DNA of 64,000 nucleotides. It comes from Marasmius tenuissimus (lineage: Eukaryota; Basidiomycota; Agaricomycetes; Agaricales; Marasmiaceae). Below, one piece after another: positions 11,908 through 22,263 of the stretch. Every line of letters begins with the position of its first letter. Positions within the stretch are counted from its first letter, which is position 1. The notes below the pieces were generated by a model. It saw only the letters and a program-made list of their open reading frames with translations, made no database searches and was not told where the DNA came from. The stretch spans positions 496,001 through 560,000 of the forward strand of contig JAQOTA010000052.1 in NCBI GenBank assembly GCA_029532415.1. The letters run 5' to 3'. The position numbers and the translations under genes were made by a program.

Positions 11908-14354
11908 TCATTGCCAATGTGCCCGGGAGGATGAATACGAACTCCCATTCACCGAGTGTCCACTATCCGACGTCTGATTTCGGTTGTACGTGAGTGGTAT
12001 TGTTGACGAGTTGTAAGAGTACCGCTGAGGGCTCCTCTGTCGTGTAAAATCACGATTGTTGGCATTGTTCGACGTTCGATACGAATTTGTATGATCTCCG
12101 TCTGTTCGACTCTTCTTCCAAATAGACTCTGTAGGTGATAACGCTGCATCCGATGCTTTGCGCTTCCCTGTCTGCTTGGGTGGTGGCTCCTCCTCGTCCG
12201 AATCTAAGGTGAGATCTATGACATCCTCCTGAGCAATTGGAGGGCGTGAACTATTACTCGTCGTCCCGTTCCCTGATGACGGCGAGAGTTGTCGTTTCAC
12301 CATTCCCTCCTCGTCTTCATCGTCTGAATCAAGAACCATGATCTGATGCACCCCATTCGACAGTTTCTTTTCGGTCTCTGCCTTTAGGCTAATCGGAGGG
12401 TCGTAAGCCTCAGTTTTGACCACTGATGGCGGTGGCTGAGGCGGGGATGCAACTTTGGCGGGGCGAGTCGTCGGATGTTTCATCTTCCAGTTCTTGGAAC
12501 CGTACTTGTTGTCATTGGTGTGCCATTCACCATCAGCTTCCACCATGACGTCCTCAACACTATCGGGACACGCTTTCAAGATGTCGTCGAAAGACCTGAG
12601 GACAATACAGTGAGAGGGCGAAACGATTATGAATCAATAAAGGGCTTACCCATCGATAATCAGGTCTTTCCAACTCAGTGTACGCTCGCATATCGGACAT
12701 AGGTATGTTGTGGTCTGCTCCATCACCGAAAACCAGGACGTAGCATCAAAGCATTGGTGGTGGGTGCATTTTTCAGACCGACTGGGGGTATTGATCCTCA
12801 TAAAGCTCAGCTACAGCGCGGTTCAGCATATAATCACCGGACACAATAAGGAGACGCACCGGACACTTGAGTGACATCTTCTGTGGGCCTGCAATGATAT
12901 CGTCGTCCTCCGGAACATTCGCTTGCACTGCGGATTCATTGAGTAAGTTTCGTCAAACAAAAAGCGAGTAATAACGTACTTTGTTTCAAAACTTCGGACG
13001 AGCTTCGATATCTCGTCTGCTTGAGATTCTGCACCAGGGTATCAACACTTGTAGTCTCGACAAGCATGACAATCAAGTAAAATTTCTGCGTCCTGATCAA
13101 TAGATAATCCAAATACAGCACATGGGAAAACGTACTTTGGGTTGAGTAGGTTGCTGGCTGTTCACATAGACCATTTCGATTCGATTTTGAGTGGTGCTCA
13201 CTCGCACGTACTTCCCCAAATCCGGAGGAGGAGCTGTGCCGGCCTTCTTCTTTAAGCCCTTAAGGCTCGCCGTTAGCACGACGTTGTTAACGCGGACTTC
13301 GCATGTAGGTGGGAATTCGATAGGGCAGGGCTGGCTGGGTGCGTGTTGGGTGCGAAATGACGCATTGCCCGACCAGAATATAGACGAGGTGCAAAACAGT
13401 CGTAACTGGTACTTTGAGCTATTCGTCGAGTAAACGTGAGTGGAAAAACGACAAGAACACCCAAATCTATCGTCCTCACCCAGGCTTTTTGAGTTTCTCT
13501 ACCTGTTCTGCATTCAGAGTGAATGTAATCGTTTGTTGTTTGCGATCTGTAGCACTCGTAGTCTCTGGATAAAGAATAACAATGAGCGAGAGCCACTGTG
13601 GTCAATGAGGAGGGGTGTTCGTACCTGGACATTCAACAAGCGTAGAGACAGCCTGATCCACCTGGAAAAATGGAGATTCTTTCCACTGTATCGCTGTCGG
13701 AAGGGTCAGAAACAATGGACCTGCGGTTTGTGATGAACACATACCTGTTCTAGTTGAAGCCGCCGGTGGCTTCGAGATCGAACTTGAGGACGTCGTTGGA
13801 CTGAGCGCTGTCGAGTTTTTGCGACCGTATGGATCGAAGCGAGTAGTGGTAGGCGAGTTAAAAGATCCTTTCGTGTAGCTTGTAGATGCGAAGTTGCCTG
13901 AACTCATTGAGGAGGCTGCCTGAATCGAAGATCCTGAAGCTCTTCCCGGAGTATAACTAGGTTCGCAGTTTTAGTTATGGCGCAGAGGAGGGTATAAATA
14001 ATATTTGTGGTGGCGGGAAGGGACAAAGGGAGTACTCACGTTCCAGTTGTTCGAACTTGCTCTAGCACTCCTTTGGCTTTATTCCACCTATCCACCATGT
14101 TACTTTGTTTCCAGTTGTCAAATTGGTAGACTATCTTGTCGATAATTTCTTGTTTCTTTCCAGACTTTGTGATATGCACACCGCACTCTTCGTTAAGACC
14201 CTGGAGGATCTGCTTGAGTTTATCTACAGTGTTCCCGTACTTGATACTGTGTCGTTGTGTCTGAATATCAAAAGTGGCACGTTAGAGGGGTTTTGAGACA
14301 AAAGATGGGCAAAAACCGTACGTCAAAGTCAGACCAGGGATCCTGGCCAGCCAT
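11908..14354 (-). CDS. SIZ1: SIZ/PIAS-type SUMO E3 ligase
   Basis: This is a nuclear SUMO ligase with the full Siz/PIAS layout. The N-terminus from MAGQDPWSDFD carries a SAP-like DNA-binding segment (KLKQILQGLNEECG, then KSGKKQEIIDKI, about 14130-14260). A PINIT domain follows (FPPTCEVRVNNVVLTASLKG, about 13270; GKYVRVSTTQNRIEMVYV, about 13190). The SP-RING zinc finger comes next (LKCPLSFMRI, CTHHQCFDATSWF, YLCPICERTL and SWKDLIIDG, about 12640-12880). The long acidic tail has two SUMO-interacting motifs, IMVLDSDDEDEE (about 12335) and DVIDLTLDSDEEE (about 12205), and a basic patch. The start was chosen from the SAP context. The divergent RRP36 start is 176 bp away. Confidence 0.92.
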
Positions 14355-14530
14355 TGAGAGTCTTGTTGCTGTGTAGATGAGCGACAGACACGAATTGCAG
14401 TTGCAATTGCGAGTGAGGGTGAGGGTATGGGTGCACGGTGCGGTGAAGGGCGCTAAAACACAGCCACATACTGTCGATTTGTACCTCGCTTACTTGATAC
14501 TGCGCCCATTTTTCCCCTTGTCCCAAAATA

Positions 14531-15809
14531 ATGACTCCTGCAGCAAGGCTCTCGAATACGAAGGCAAAGGACAAGCAGCCTGACTCGGAGGAGTCAGATG
14601 AAGACAACTCATTCGATAGTGAGGACGATGCAGACGCCCCCAGAATCTCTCAATGGGTGGACGAGGAGGACCTGGAAGACGGTTCGCCTTACAATGACTC
14701 TCCAATAGCAGGCCCCTCAAAATTGGTGCGTCGGTATTCGAGTCTAACTTCCATGCGATGCTGAGCACTAGAGAAATCTAGACTTCTCTCAATGAAGGTC
14801 GGCCTGTGTACCATCTCACCCGATGCACCGTATTCACTTCAACACAGGACTTTCAAGCCTTCCTATGGGCGCACTTCGTCACGCACAACGCGTGCTCAAG
14901 CAAGCAGAATCGTCGAGCAAATCCGACGGGTCCGCTTCTGACGACTCTGAGGCAGAGGACGATGAGCACGACCAAATAGAACGCTCGCAATCTACATGGG
15001 AAAAGGAACGGAAAGAGAGGAAGGATCCCGGGAAAAGATCGAGTAAACATGCGTAGGTCTGCACCTACCGTTCTGAGATCCCCGCTTACATCTAATTAGT
15101 CCGATGGAAATATCCTCCAAAAAGCCGGTAACACGGCGGAGAACTGTCGTTGATGCCAAAGTACCCGTACGTCCTTCGAATCACTTGGACTCTGGCTACT
15201 GTTAACTCATCTCAAGGAAGCCAGGGATCCTAGGTTCCTTCCGATGACTGGCGAATTATCTTTGGATAAATTTCACGAAAATTACGACTTCTTGACGAAG
15301 AACCACCAATCCGAACTGAGGACATTGCGGGATAATCTCAAGCGTGCTCGCAAATTACTTTCGTCCTCTCCTCGGGATCTTCGAGTTGAAAGAGAAAAGG
15401 AAGTTTCTCGGCTCGAACTCGCTGTGAAGCGCGCCGAAAGCGCGGTTAACCGTGACCATCGGCAGAACGCAGAACGTGCAGCCTTGTTGAATGTCAGAAA
15501 GGAGGAACAGGAAAAACGGAAACAAGGCAAAGGCAACTGGTGGATGAAGGATTGTACGTATCCGTTCCACATCTTCCACCCGCGATTCCTGACAACTCCG
15601 TTCTTTCAGCCGCTAAAAAAGAAGTCCTGGCGAAGGCTAGATATGAGGCTCTAGCTACTGAAGGAGGTCAGAGAGCCGTCAAGAAAGCGATCGAAAAGAA
15701 GAGGAAGAAGATTGGACAGAAGGAAAAGCGGTCAAGACCCAAGGGCGTAGGAGGTTTTGCTGGACCGTCGGACTCGGAGAGAGCACCCAAAAGACGCAAG
15801 GTTGGATAG
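14531..15809 (+). CDS. RRP36: Rrp36, small-subunit rRNA processing factor
   Basis: Rrp36 is a nucleolar component of the 90S pre-ribosome needed for early cleavages toward 18S rRNA. The N-terminal part is acidic (DSEESDEDNSFDSEDDADA). After it come SSLPMGALRHAQRVLK (about 14850) and the family core: KKPVTRRRTVVDAKVP, RDPRFLPMTGELS (about 15225), then a long charged helix (LRDNLKRARKLLSSSPRDL, and the KREKEV-like region), and the signature C-terminus ARYEALATEGGQRAVKKAIE followed by KKRKKIGQKEKRSRP (about 15630-15740). It ends RAPKRRKVG, a nuclear-localisation-like tail. Five exons are inferred. Confidence 0.9.
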
Positions 15810-16023
15810 TCTATGTGCTTAGAATGAGAAATGGAATCTTTGTATGTTGCCCAGAGAAATGATAAGTAGTAAAGAAATGATAAAGAGTGAACGGAGATAG
15901 CCCAATCAAAACTGCCGAGATTGCAGTAAGATTTGCAGTGTTGTGCGCGTAGCGTCATAAGAAAAACCGTTTCATCCCTGACATTCATGTATCCTCCCAA
16001 CCATTGCATGCCAGCTACACACA

Positions 16024-18511
16024 ATGGCAGCGTCCTTCCATTCCTTAATAACTGAGCAGCCCATTCCGAACCCTGCTCTGCTCTCCGACCCGCACATCAC
16101 AATGATAGAGGACCCATTGGAGAGAGATTCGGATTCAGACAGTAGTCATTCGGATATTTACAGAGGGTCTGAGCCTCCTTCACCTCGATTGTCTACTCGT
16201 TCCAATCCCCCGTCTATCGCACCCTCCTCATCGTCCTCATCGTCCTCATCATCATGGGGTCGGTTGAGAGGATTTGCTCAGGTTGTTTCTGCATTGGAGA
16301 ATGCCCTCTCACGATGGGGAGGATCCTCCAGCTCCAGCTCATCCTCATCTTCAGATTCTTCAATGGCCACATCTCGGGCTCAATTGGCAAGGCGTAGACG
16401 AAAGAAGCGCTATCCAGGCAGCGTCTATAGCCTCCAGTCTGAACTGGATATTGCCGCTCGAATCAGCTTAATCAAAGCTCGAGCGGTTTCCAGACAAACC
16501 CCACGACATTTCTCACTGTACATTCCCCCTTCGACACATACACCACTCAAGACTACGTCTTCTAGCTCACCACATAATATTCTTCATCAACTAGAACAAC
16601 AACTCAGGAAAACTTCAAAGGCACGGAAGATGAAGAATAGAGAAGAGGCTCGGCAACCACTGCATGGCGCCCACCACCATTTTATGCTCCCTTTGCAGGA
16701 CGTGGCAGCACCAAGTAGGCCGGCGTCATTCACAGACCTTGCAAATCTACTGGCAGGCGGGAAAGGGAAGTCCAAAGAGGTGTCCGAACCCGAAAGCAGC
16801 CCCCAACGCCCTCAAGTTTCACTACCAGCGTGGTTCCTTGATGTGGCATCTCCAACGTGGGATGATATGAGAGCGATCGGACGGGTGAATTTGTGCCTAG
16901 GATTTTTTGACGATGTCTCGACTAATCTTCATGCAGTTACTCCATCTACACCCTCTCACGCTAGAGGATATCCTGCAGAAGGAGCCACGCGAGAAACTAG
17001 AGGCATTCCCAAAGCTTGGATACTCCTTTATCTCATTCCGCGCCGTCGAGAGCCAAACTTTTCGGGAGAAGGCACGACAGCACAAACTCGATACCACTAA
17101 TGAAGAAGACGAAGAGGGATTAATGGGAGAGGCTAATGTATACCTGGTCATCTTTAATGAGGGAATTTGTCTGGTGAGTACAGTGTCGATGAGGCGTAGT
17201 TATTTTCAACTCGTTCTTTTACAGTTTCATTTCATGGATATATCTGGTACGCCTTGAACGTTCTAATCGTCGATCACCAATTCTCAGGTTGTGGGTTCTT
17301 CGGGTCATATTAGAACATACCGAACGAGTCCGTAATAAATTAATATCTTTCGCAGAATCAACCACTATGTCTTCCGGTGCGCCTCTAGGTTGACCACGCC
17401 GTATCTTTGCTCACTTCTCTGTAGCGTGGATTGCCCATGGGCTTCTCGACTCTATCGTTGACTCGTTCTTTCCCTGCTTAGACGAGATCGAAAAGGAAAT
17501 TGCGAATGTCGAGGAGTTAGTGTTCGAAGGAGACCGAACAAACGATACACAAACACCGGTCCAACCCGAAGATACCCAGAGCACCACAAGGAGATGGATA
17601 CCCAAGCTACCTTCATTTTTCGGTCCCTCCGAATCGACTATAGAGGGGACCGAGCTGGTAAAGATCCCTTCTTCTCCTTCTTCTCCCCCACTTGAAAAGG
17701 AGAAGGAGAAAGACGAGACAGATACCTATCGCGGAAGCCTGGCTACTAAAACCCGCTTCGCCCTCCCTCGTCCCCCTATGGCCTTGATGCAGAAGCGCTT
17801 TCTGCGGTTCTTCCGTTCGCGGTTCAGGTTGTCGAAGGGCGAAAAGTCTTCGCCGCCAAGCACTACATACGTCAACCTTAGGCGTATCGCCAGGACTCGG
17901 AAGCTTGTCACCTCATTGACCAGAGTGCTTGCTAGTAAAGCGGACGTTATTGCCCAGATTCGGAAACGCATGGTATCCGGTCTTGGGGGCGCGAGCTCAG
18001 CGGAAGACCTCGAAGTTGCAATCTACATGGGAGACGTGCAAGGTTACTCTTACGTCCGCTCCCATACCCTTGCACTTCATACTGATCAACGTTCACTAGA
18101 TCACATATTGACCTTGCAGCATTCTTTATCACATTACGATCGAATGTTGAACCAGTCCTACCCGATTTACCTAAGGCAATTGCGAATGCAGCTGGCCTTC
18201 GCCAAGTCGAACACGGATAAAGCCCTGATCATGTTGACCACCGTTAGTATTGCGATCCTTTGCGCTCAGTCAGTCATCGGTAAGTAACATCCATCCATAT
18301 GGCCGATAAAATTCTCTAAATATTCAAACTATACATGGTTCTAGGACCCTTTTCCATGAACGTGAAGGTCCCCAGAAATCCAGATTCCTACAGTATATTC
18401 GGGATTGTGTTGGCTTTAGCCACAGTAGTGTTGACAGTGTATTTGATGGTTGTCCGGTGGTGGTGGAGGAAGGCGAAGCGGCGGCGGGGACTTGCGTTGA
18501 GGAATATGTAG
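16024..18511 (+). CDS. CorA-like divalent cation (Mg2+) transporter with altered GMN motif
   Basis: This is a large fungal CorA-family protein (Alr/Mnr2-like). The first 270 residues are low-complexity: an acidic patch, two poly-Ser runs encoded by TCA/TCC/AGC repeats (about 16225-16257 and 16327-16362) and a basic RRRRKKR cluster. The CorA cytosolic domain follows: HLHPLTLEDILQKEPREKLE (about 16935), FHFMDIS, DWIAHGLLDSIVDSFFPCLDE (about 17430) and IEKEIANVEELV. The helical stalk comes next (LVTSLTRVLASKADVIAQI; HSLSHYDRMLNQSYPIYL). Two C-terminal membrane helices are TTVSIAILCAQSVIG and SIFGIVLALATVVLTVYLMV. The loop between them reads PFSMNVKVPRN, so the canonical Gly-Met-Asn is Ser-Met-Asn here. 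Introns fall at about 18030-18100 and 18282-18343. Substrate is inferred from the family. Confidence 0.85.
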
Positions 18512-18540
18512 CCGTTATTTAGATCTTCTCGTGTGTGCGT

Positions 18541-18567
18541 CCAATCATAGCCTTATGCTATGATTGG
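18541..18567. repeat. Perfect 11-bp inverted repeat between convergent genes
   Basis: The arms CCAATCATAGC (18541-18551) and GCTATGATTGG (18557-18567) are perfect reverse complements around the 5-base loop CTTAT. The repeat lies 30 bp past the CorA-like stop and contains the stop codon (18558-18560) of the convergent coiled-coil gene. It could fold in transcripts of either strand and mark 3' ends. Confidence 0.6.
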
Positions 18568-20003
18568 GATTTGTGTCGGATACCATACAGCGACATCAAT
18601 TCGTCGGCTCCCTTGAGGACATCAGCGACTGGGGGAATACTTAGTTCCAAGGTTGTGCATCAAGAACTATGGAAGTACCAACCTTTCTCACGATAATTGT
18701 TGTGTTTCTGCCCAAACTCGTGAACGACCCTCTGAAGAGCCACCTTCTCCTCACGGATACCCTCACAGACAGTCCGAAGGCTGGCCGTCTCTGCCTCTAG
18801 TCTTGAAAGCGTCGCTTGAACCTGGTTTTCAAGCCCGTCAAGCTTATCCATATGGTGAACGTATACCTGCCGAACGTCCTCCCATTCCGTGTCTGTAGTA
18901 AGCGCGTAAGTGGCGGCATATCGCTCAGAAATTAGTCCGACTTACCTACTGCGCCAGCCTCCTGAGCCGCGGATGTGAATTTGGTTATCCGATCAGTTAG
19001 TTCTCGGTCGTCCGCCCAGGAGACAGTCTTCACAGAATCTCCAGTGCTAGAACGTCGAATGCAGCTTCTCCGGTGTCGTAAAGGCGGAGGAGCCTCTCCA
19101 TCTGGTCCGGCGGCTGGTTTCTCGTCCGACTGAGGGGGTAACTCTGATGCAGGTATACCTCCCCGTCGGAAGAGTATGGGGAGGGGTTCGGGAGACATGG
19201 GGGGTAGTTGGAGAGTAGATATGGAAGCGATCGACTCTGCCTTTGCAGGCACGAGAGGAAGATCTTGAGAAATCACAGACTCGGGAGAGTCGTGAATGAG
19301 AGTGGGAGTCACTGGTCTTGGAGGTTTCGCCTTTAGTCCTTCCTTCGGGCTCTTGGGTGAAGCAGGGGGGTGTATCTTGATATGTTCAGGAGAGTCGCGA
19401 CGAACGAACGTTCGGGTGGGACCCAACCGTGGAGATACGATAGCACATCGCGCGCAACACGAGCTCCTGGCATGGGAGTGGGGGCGGGTTGGTCGTGAAG
19501 AGGTAGCTGCAGCAACGATGGGGCGCTGGGTCGAAAGGCGAACTTGTTGCTGGCGGAACCACTTTTCCATCTCTTTTAAACGAAAATCTGCCGGTGCTAC
19601 GATAGTCTGGAATGTGAAAGGTTCGTTGTGACTGTGTTTCCGTGGTGGAACAACGGTTGACAGTTTCTGGCATTTGCGAACCATACGATCCTTGAGATGT
19701 CGTATCTCCAATATGCGCTCCCATGAGACGGCCTTTCTCGCGAGTTCTAACTTCTCCAGCTTGAGCAGCTGCTCATACATGGACGCCGTGTGAGGCGGGA
19801 GAAGAACCTAGAGAACGGCGATGAGGTGACCCATTGGAGCTGCTGGAAAAACTGCAGATGCTTACCTTGAACTCATCCGCGGTATCAGTGGTCTGCAGAT
19901 ATCTCCAACCTTTCGCAGTCTTAGGATCCTGTAGTTCCAATTGTCCTCGAACGGGGCTGGTGCGAAGATACTCGAGAGACGGCGTCTGTTTCGACTTTAG
20001 CAT
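18558..20003 (-). CDS. Coiled-coil protein of unknown function with a PP1-docking-like motif
   Basis: I do not recognise this family. Three or four exons join to an approximately 420-residue hydrophilic protein: MLKSKQTPSLEYLRTSPVRG, then a helical coiled-coil stretch (YEQLLKLEKLELARKAVSWE; ILEIRHLKDRMVRKCQKLS), a Pro/Ser-rich basic middle, the segment DSVKTVSWADDRELTDRI (about 18990), and a C-terminal coiled coil (LDGLENQVQATLSRLEAETA). It ends ELMSLYGIRHKSQS. KTVSW fits the RVxF-type consensus for protein phosphatase 1 binding. The intron at about 19808-19864 has GTAAGC...CTCTAG ends. The start is uncertain: the same frame extends upstream to a cacag acceptor-like site near 20060, so a small 5' exon may be missing. 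Confidence 0.6.
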
Positions 20004-20483
20004 GTGCACGGGAGTGAGGTCGCGCTTGGAGGAAAGTAAGCGAGCGAAGGACTGTGATATGGGTTATATATGTTGGCTGACAATAGTCCTCGTGTCCAGA
20101 AAGTGAGTTGGGACGTAAATGGTGCTCTCGGAGCAGATTATCAGTGTGGGCCAAATTTCCTCGAGGCCCTGATGAACCCTGTCAACATGCACAACACGAG
20201 GATATGCAAAGTTCCAAAAACAAACAGCTCTCATATTGTGCTTCAATTCAGTCAAGAATCTTGATTGACATTTTTCTGTACCAAACAAAATGCAGAAAAA
20301 CTTTTCTGCTCGACCTGAAATAACTACACGGCTACACGCTGAGTACGGTGACTTTGACAGGAATAGGCCATAAATTAAACAAGCCTTTGCCTGCAGGCGG
20401 GCCACTATATCGCATTTGAGGAGCACGTGCACCCCGGTTACCTCGCTCTGCATGGGCCGGTAAACACTTTATTCTCTTCCCCC
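20004..20483. other. Divergent intergenic region, no gene seen
   Basis: This 480-bp region lies between the divergent coiled-coil gene and PEX16, so it must hold both promoters. It includes a short hairpin, GCAGAAAA / TTTTCTGC, at 20291-20308. The open frames on either strand show no family features. The missing first exon of the coiled-coil gene may lie here. Confidence 0.4.
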
Positions 20484-21857
20484 ATGTCCGCGTCGCTTGC
20501 AAAATACGAGTCCTTTCTGCTCAACAATGTTTCCACAATCTCGACGCTAGAGTCCTCACTACGGTCTCTATCATGGATCCTACCAGGGAGATTCAAGGAC
20601 GCAGAGCTCGCTTCTGAAACTCGTTCGTATAGTTATCGTCAACTTTGTTGTGTTCCGACGGGATTTACATGCGCACTCTAGTTTCTGCCTCAATGAACAT
20701 GATGAGCATGTACCATGACACTCTTTTAGCCAGACTGGTGGCGACAGATCCCAGTCTACGCTCCCTCCTTCCGCCCTCGATGCATACTCGTTTCACGCGT
20801 GCTTGGGAAAACAAGGATTCCCGGTACAAATGGATTGCTCGAGTTCTCGAGATAATACGGTTCACAGAGCTAGTCATCGAGATGGGTCTGAGAAGGAAGG
20901 CATCGGATCGTACCCGCTGGAAAGGCATAGTCCTTTTGGAAGTCTTGAAGTGAGTCTACCCGCTGGACTTCTGTTCCTTCGGTATCTGACGGAGGATATA
21001 ATCAACTTAGAGCAACACTTCGTCTAGTGCTGTTGAAGATTACCAAGAGACCACTTCTTTCTCCGCCCATTCCCGAGCGAGATTTCGATCCCACGACCTT
21101 GCCTCCGCCGTCCAACTCAAATACAACTTCGCCGACGCTGGCACCCTCCTCTTCCTCACCATCACCACCGACCACTCCGGAACATCTTAAGAACAATCGT
21201 GTTCCTTTACCTCCTCATCCGCTACTCACCACTCCACCACCACCCCGAACGGATAATTCAATAGAGGAGTACCTTTTACCGAAGGCTCTATCGACGTCGT
21301 CCGTAAAACCTCCTCTGTCTCTTGTAGCCCCATTGGCTTCTCCACAGGAATGGTTGAGCGAAGTACTGTACACTATGCGTCCATTGGTTTATGGTATGTT
21401 GCGCCTCTTCGTCTTTATGCGTCCGGTGCTGACTTTTGCCGAGCCGGAATGCTTGCTTATGATCGACAGTCTAAGCGACCTCTGGTTGCTGCATTGGCGC
21501 TCGAATTTCTAGCCAGGAGCTTACGACGGGATCCCCCTCCGTCATCTTCGCTGGAGCGCTCAGAATACGCTCGGAGAGACAGGGAAATCTTCTGGTATCT
21601 ATTCCGGGGATCTATCTGGGATACCTACACAAAGTGAGATTTCCATCCATTCCTCATCAGATGATGCTAACTCCTGCCCCTAGACCGAAGCTGGAGGCTG
21701 TCGCTGAACGAGCGTCTACTACACCGGTTTTCAGCTTAGTGGGAACCATCATGAAAGACTGGATTCCGTTGCTTGACGAGTATTATTATTGTGAGTGCTC
21801 TATTTTTATGCTCCGCTATTCGATCTGATGCGTATCTGGTTAGACACTGCACCATGA
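20484..21857 (+). CDS. PEX16: Peroxisomal membrane protein Pex16
   Basis: Pex16 is an integral membrane peroxin that acts early in peroxisome membrane formation. The start at 20484 gives MSASLAKYESFLLNNVSTIS, a typical Pex16 N-terminus. Family text follows: SSLRSLSWILPGRFKDAELA, LVSASMNMMSMYHD (about 20685), YKWIARVLEIIRFTELVIEM (about 20830), RTRWKGIVLLEVLK and LRLVLLKITKRPLLSPP (about 21015). A Pro/Ser-rich linker leads to EWLSEVLYTMRPLVY, LAYDRQSKRPLVAALALEFL (about 21450) and REIFWYLFRGSIWDTYTKPK. The last intron (about 21791-21843) joins DEYYYY to TAP, giving the conserved Tyr-rich C-terminus. The first donor (gttcgt near 20622) is weak, so that junction is less certain. Confidence 0.92.
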
Positions 21858-22263
21858 TTCAGGACACCTGTAGTAGTTAGGACTTGCTTCTGGGAATTCA
21901 TTGCGGTTATTTATCGTGGTTTTCTCCCGGATGTTCTTGCCCGAGTTGTGCCCGACATTGGCGGGGGTGGGCATTCTCTGGGATGACTTCACTGTGCACA
22001 TCATATTCGAACCGTTTGGCTTGTGGCTTCCGCTCGCCCTCTTCACGGCGCTGAAGCGCTGTCCAATGCTCCAATTTGATGAGCGAATCACCGTGCTAGG
22101 CGAACGCCCGAATCCCATCATTTCTGCTGTGCTTCTTGGGTATAAATTAAATCCGCTGTTGCACGCATGGGCCCTCATCTCCCTCTCTTCTCTATCAACT
22201 CATACTTATCGACTCCTTTCCTTTAAGTTTGAACACATCACGCGACACACACCAATCCACAAG
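21858..22263. other. Promoter region of the DUF2235 gene with a two-strand open frame
   Basis: No gene is assigned. A plus-strand frame is open from about 21901 into the next coding region, and a minus-strand frame is open over 21840-22178. The plus frame has no clear family features and is crossed by a TATA box at 22141, so it is more likely promoter than coding sequence. Confidence 0.4.
22141..22152 (+). promoter_or_regulatory. TATA box of the DUF2235 gene
   Basis: TATAAATTAAAT lies about 120 bp before the ATG at 22264. A CT-rich stretch (ctcatctccctctcttctct) follows about 30 bp downstream, which is where fungal transcripts usually begin. Assignment is by sequence and spacing only. Confidence 0.5.

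Noticed and set aside
21901..22263. N-terminal extension of the DUF2235 protein by an open upstream frame
   Set aside because: A TATA box and CT-rich leader sit inside the extension, and the family-like text begins only after the ATG at 22264.
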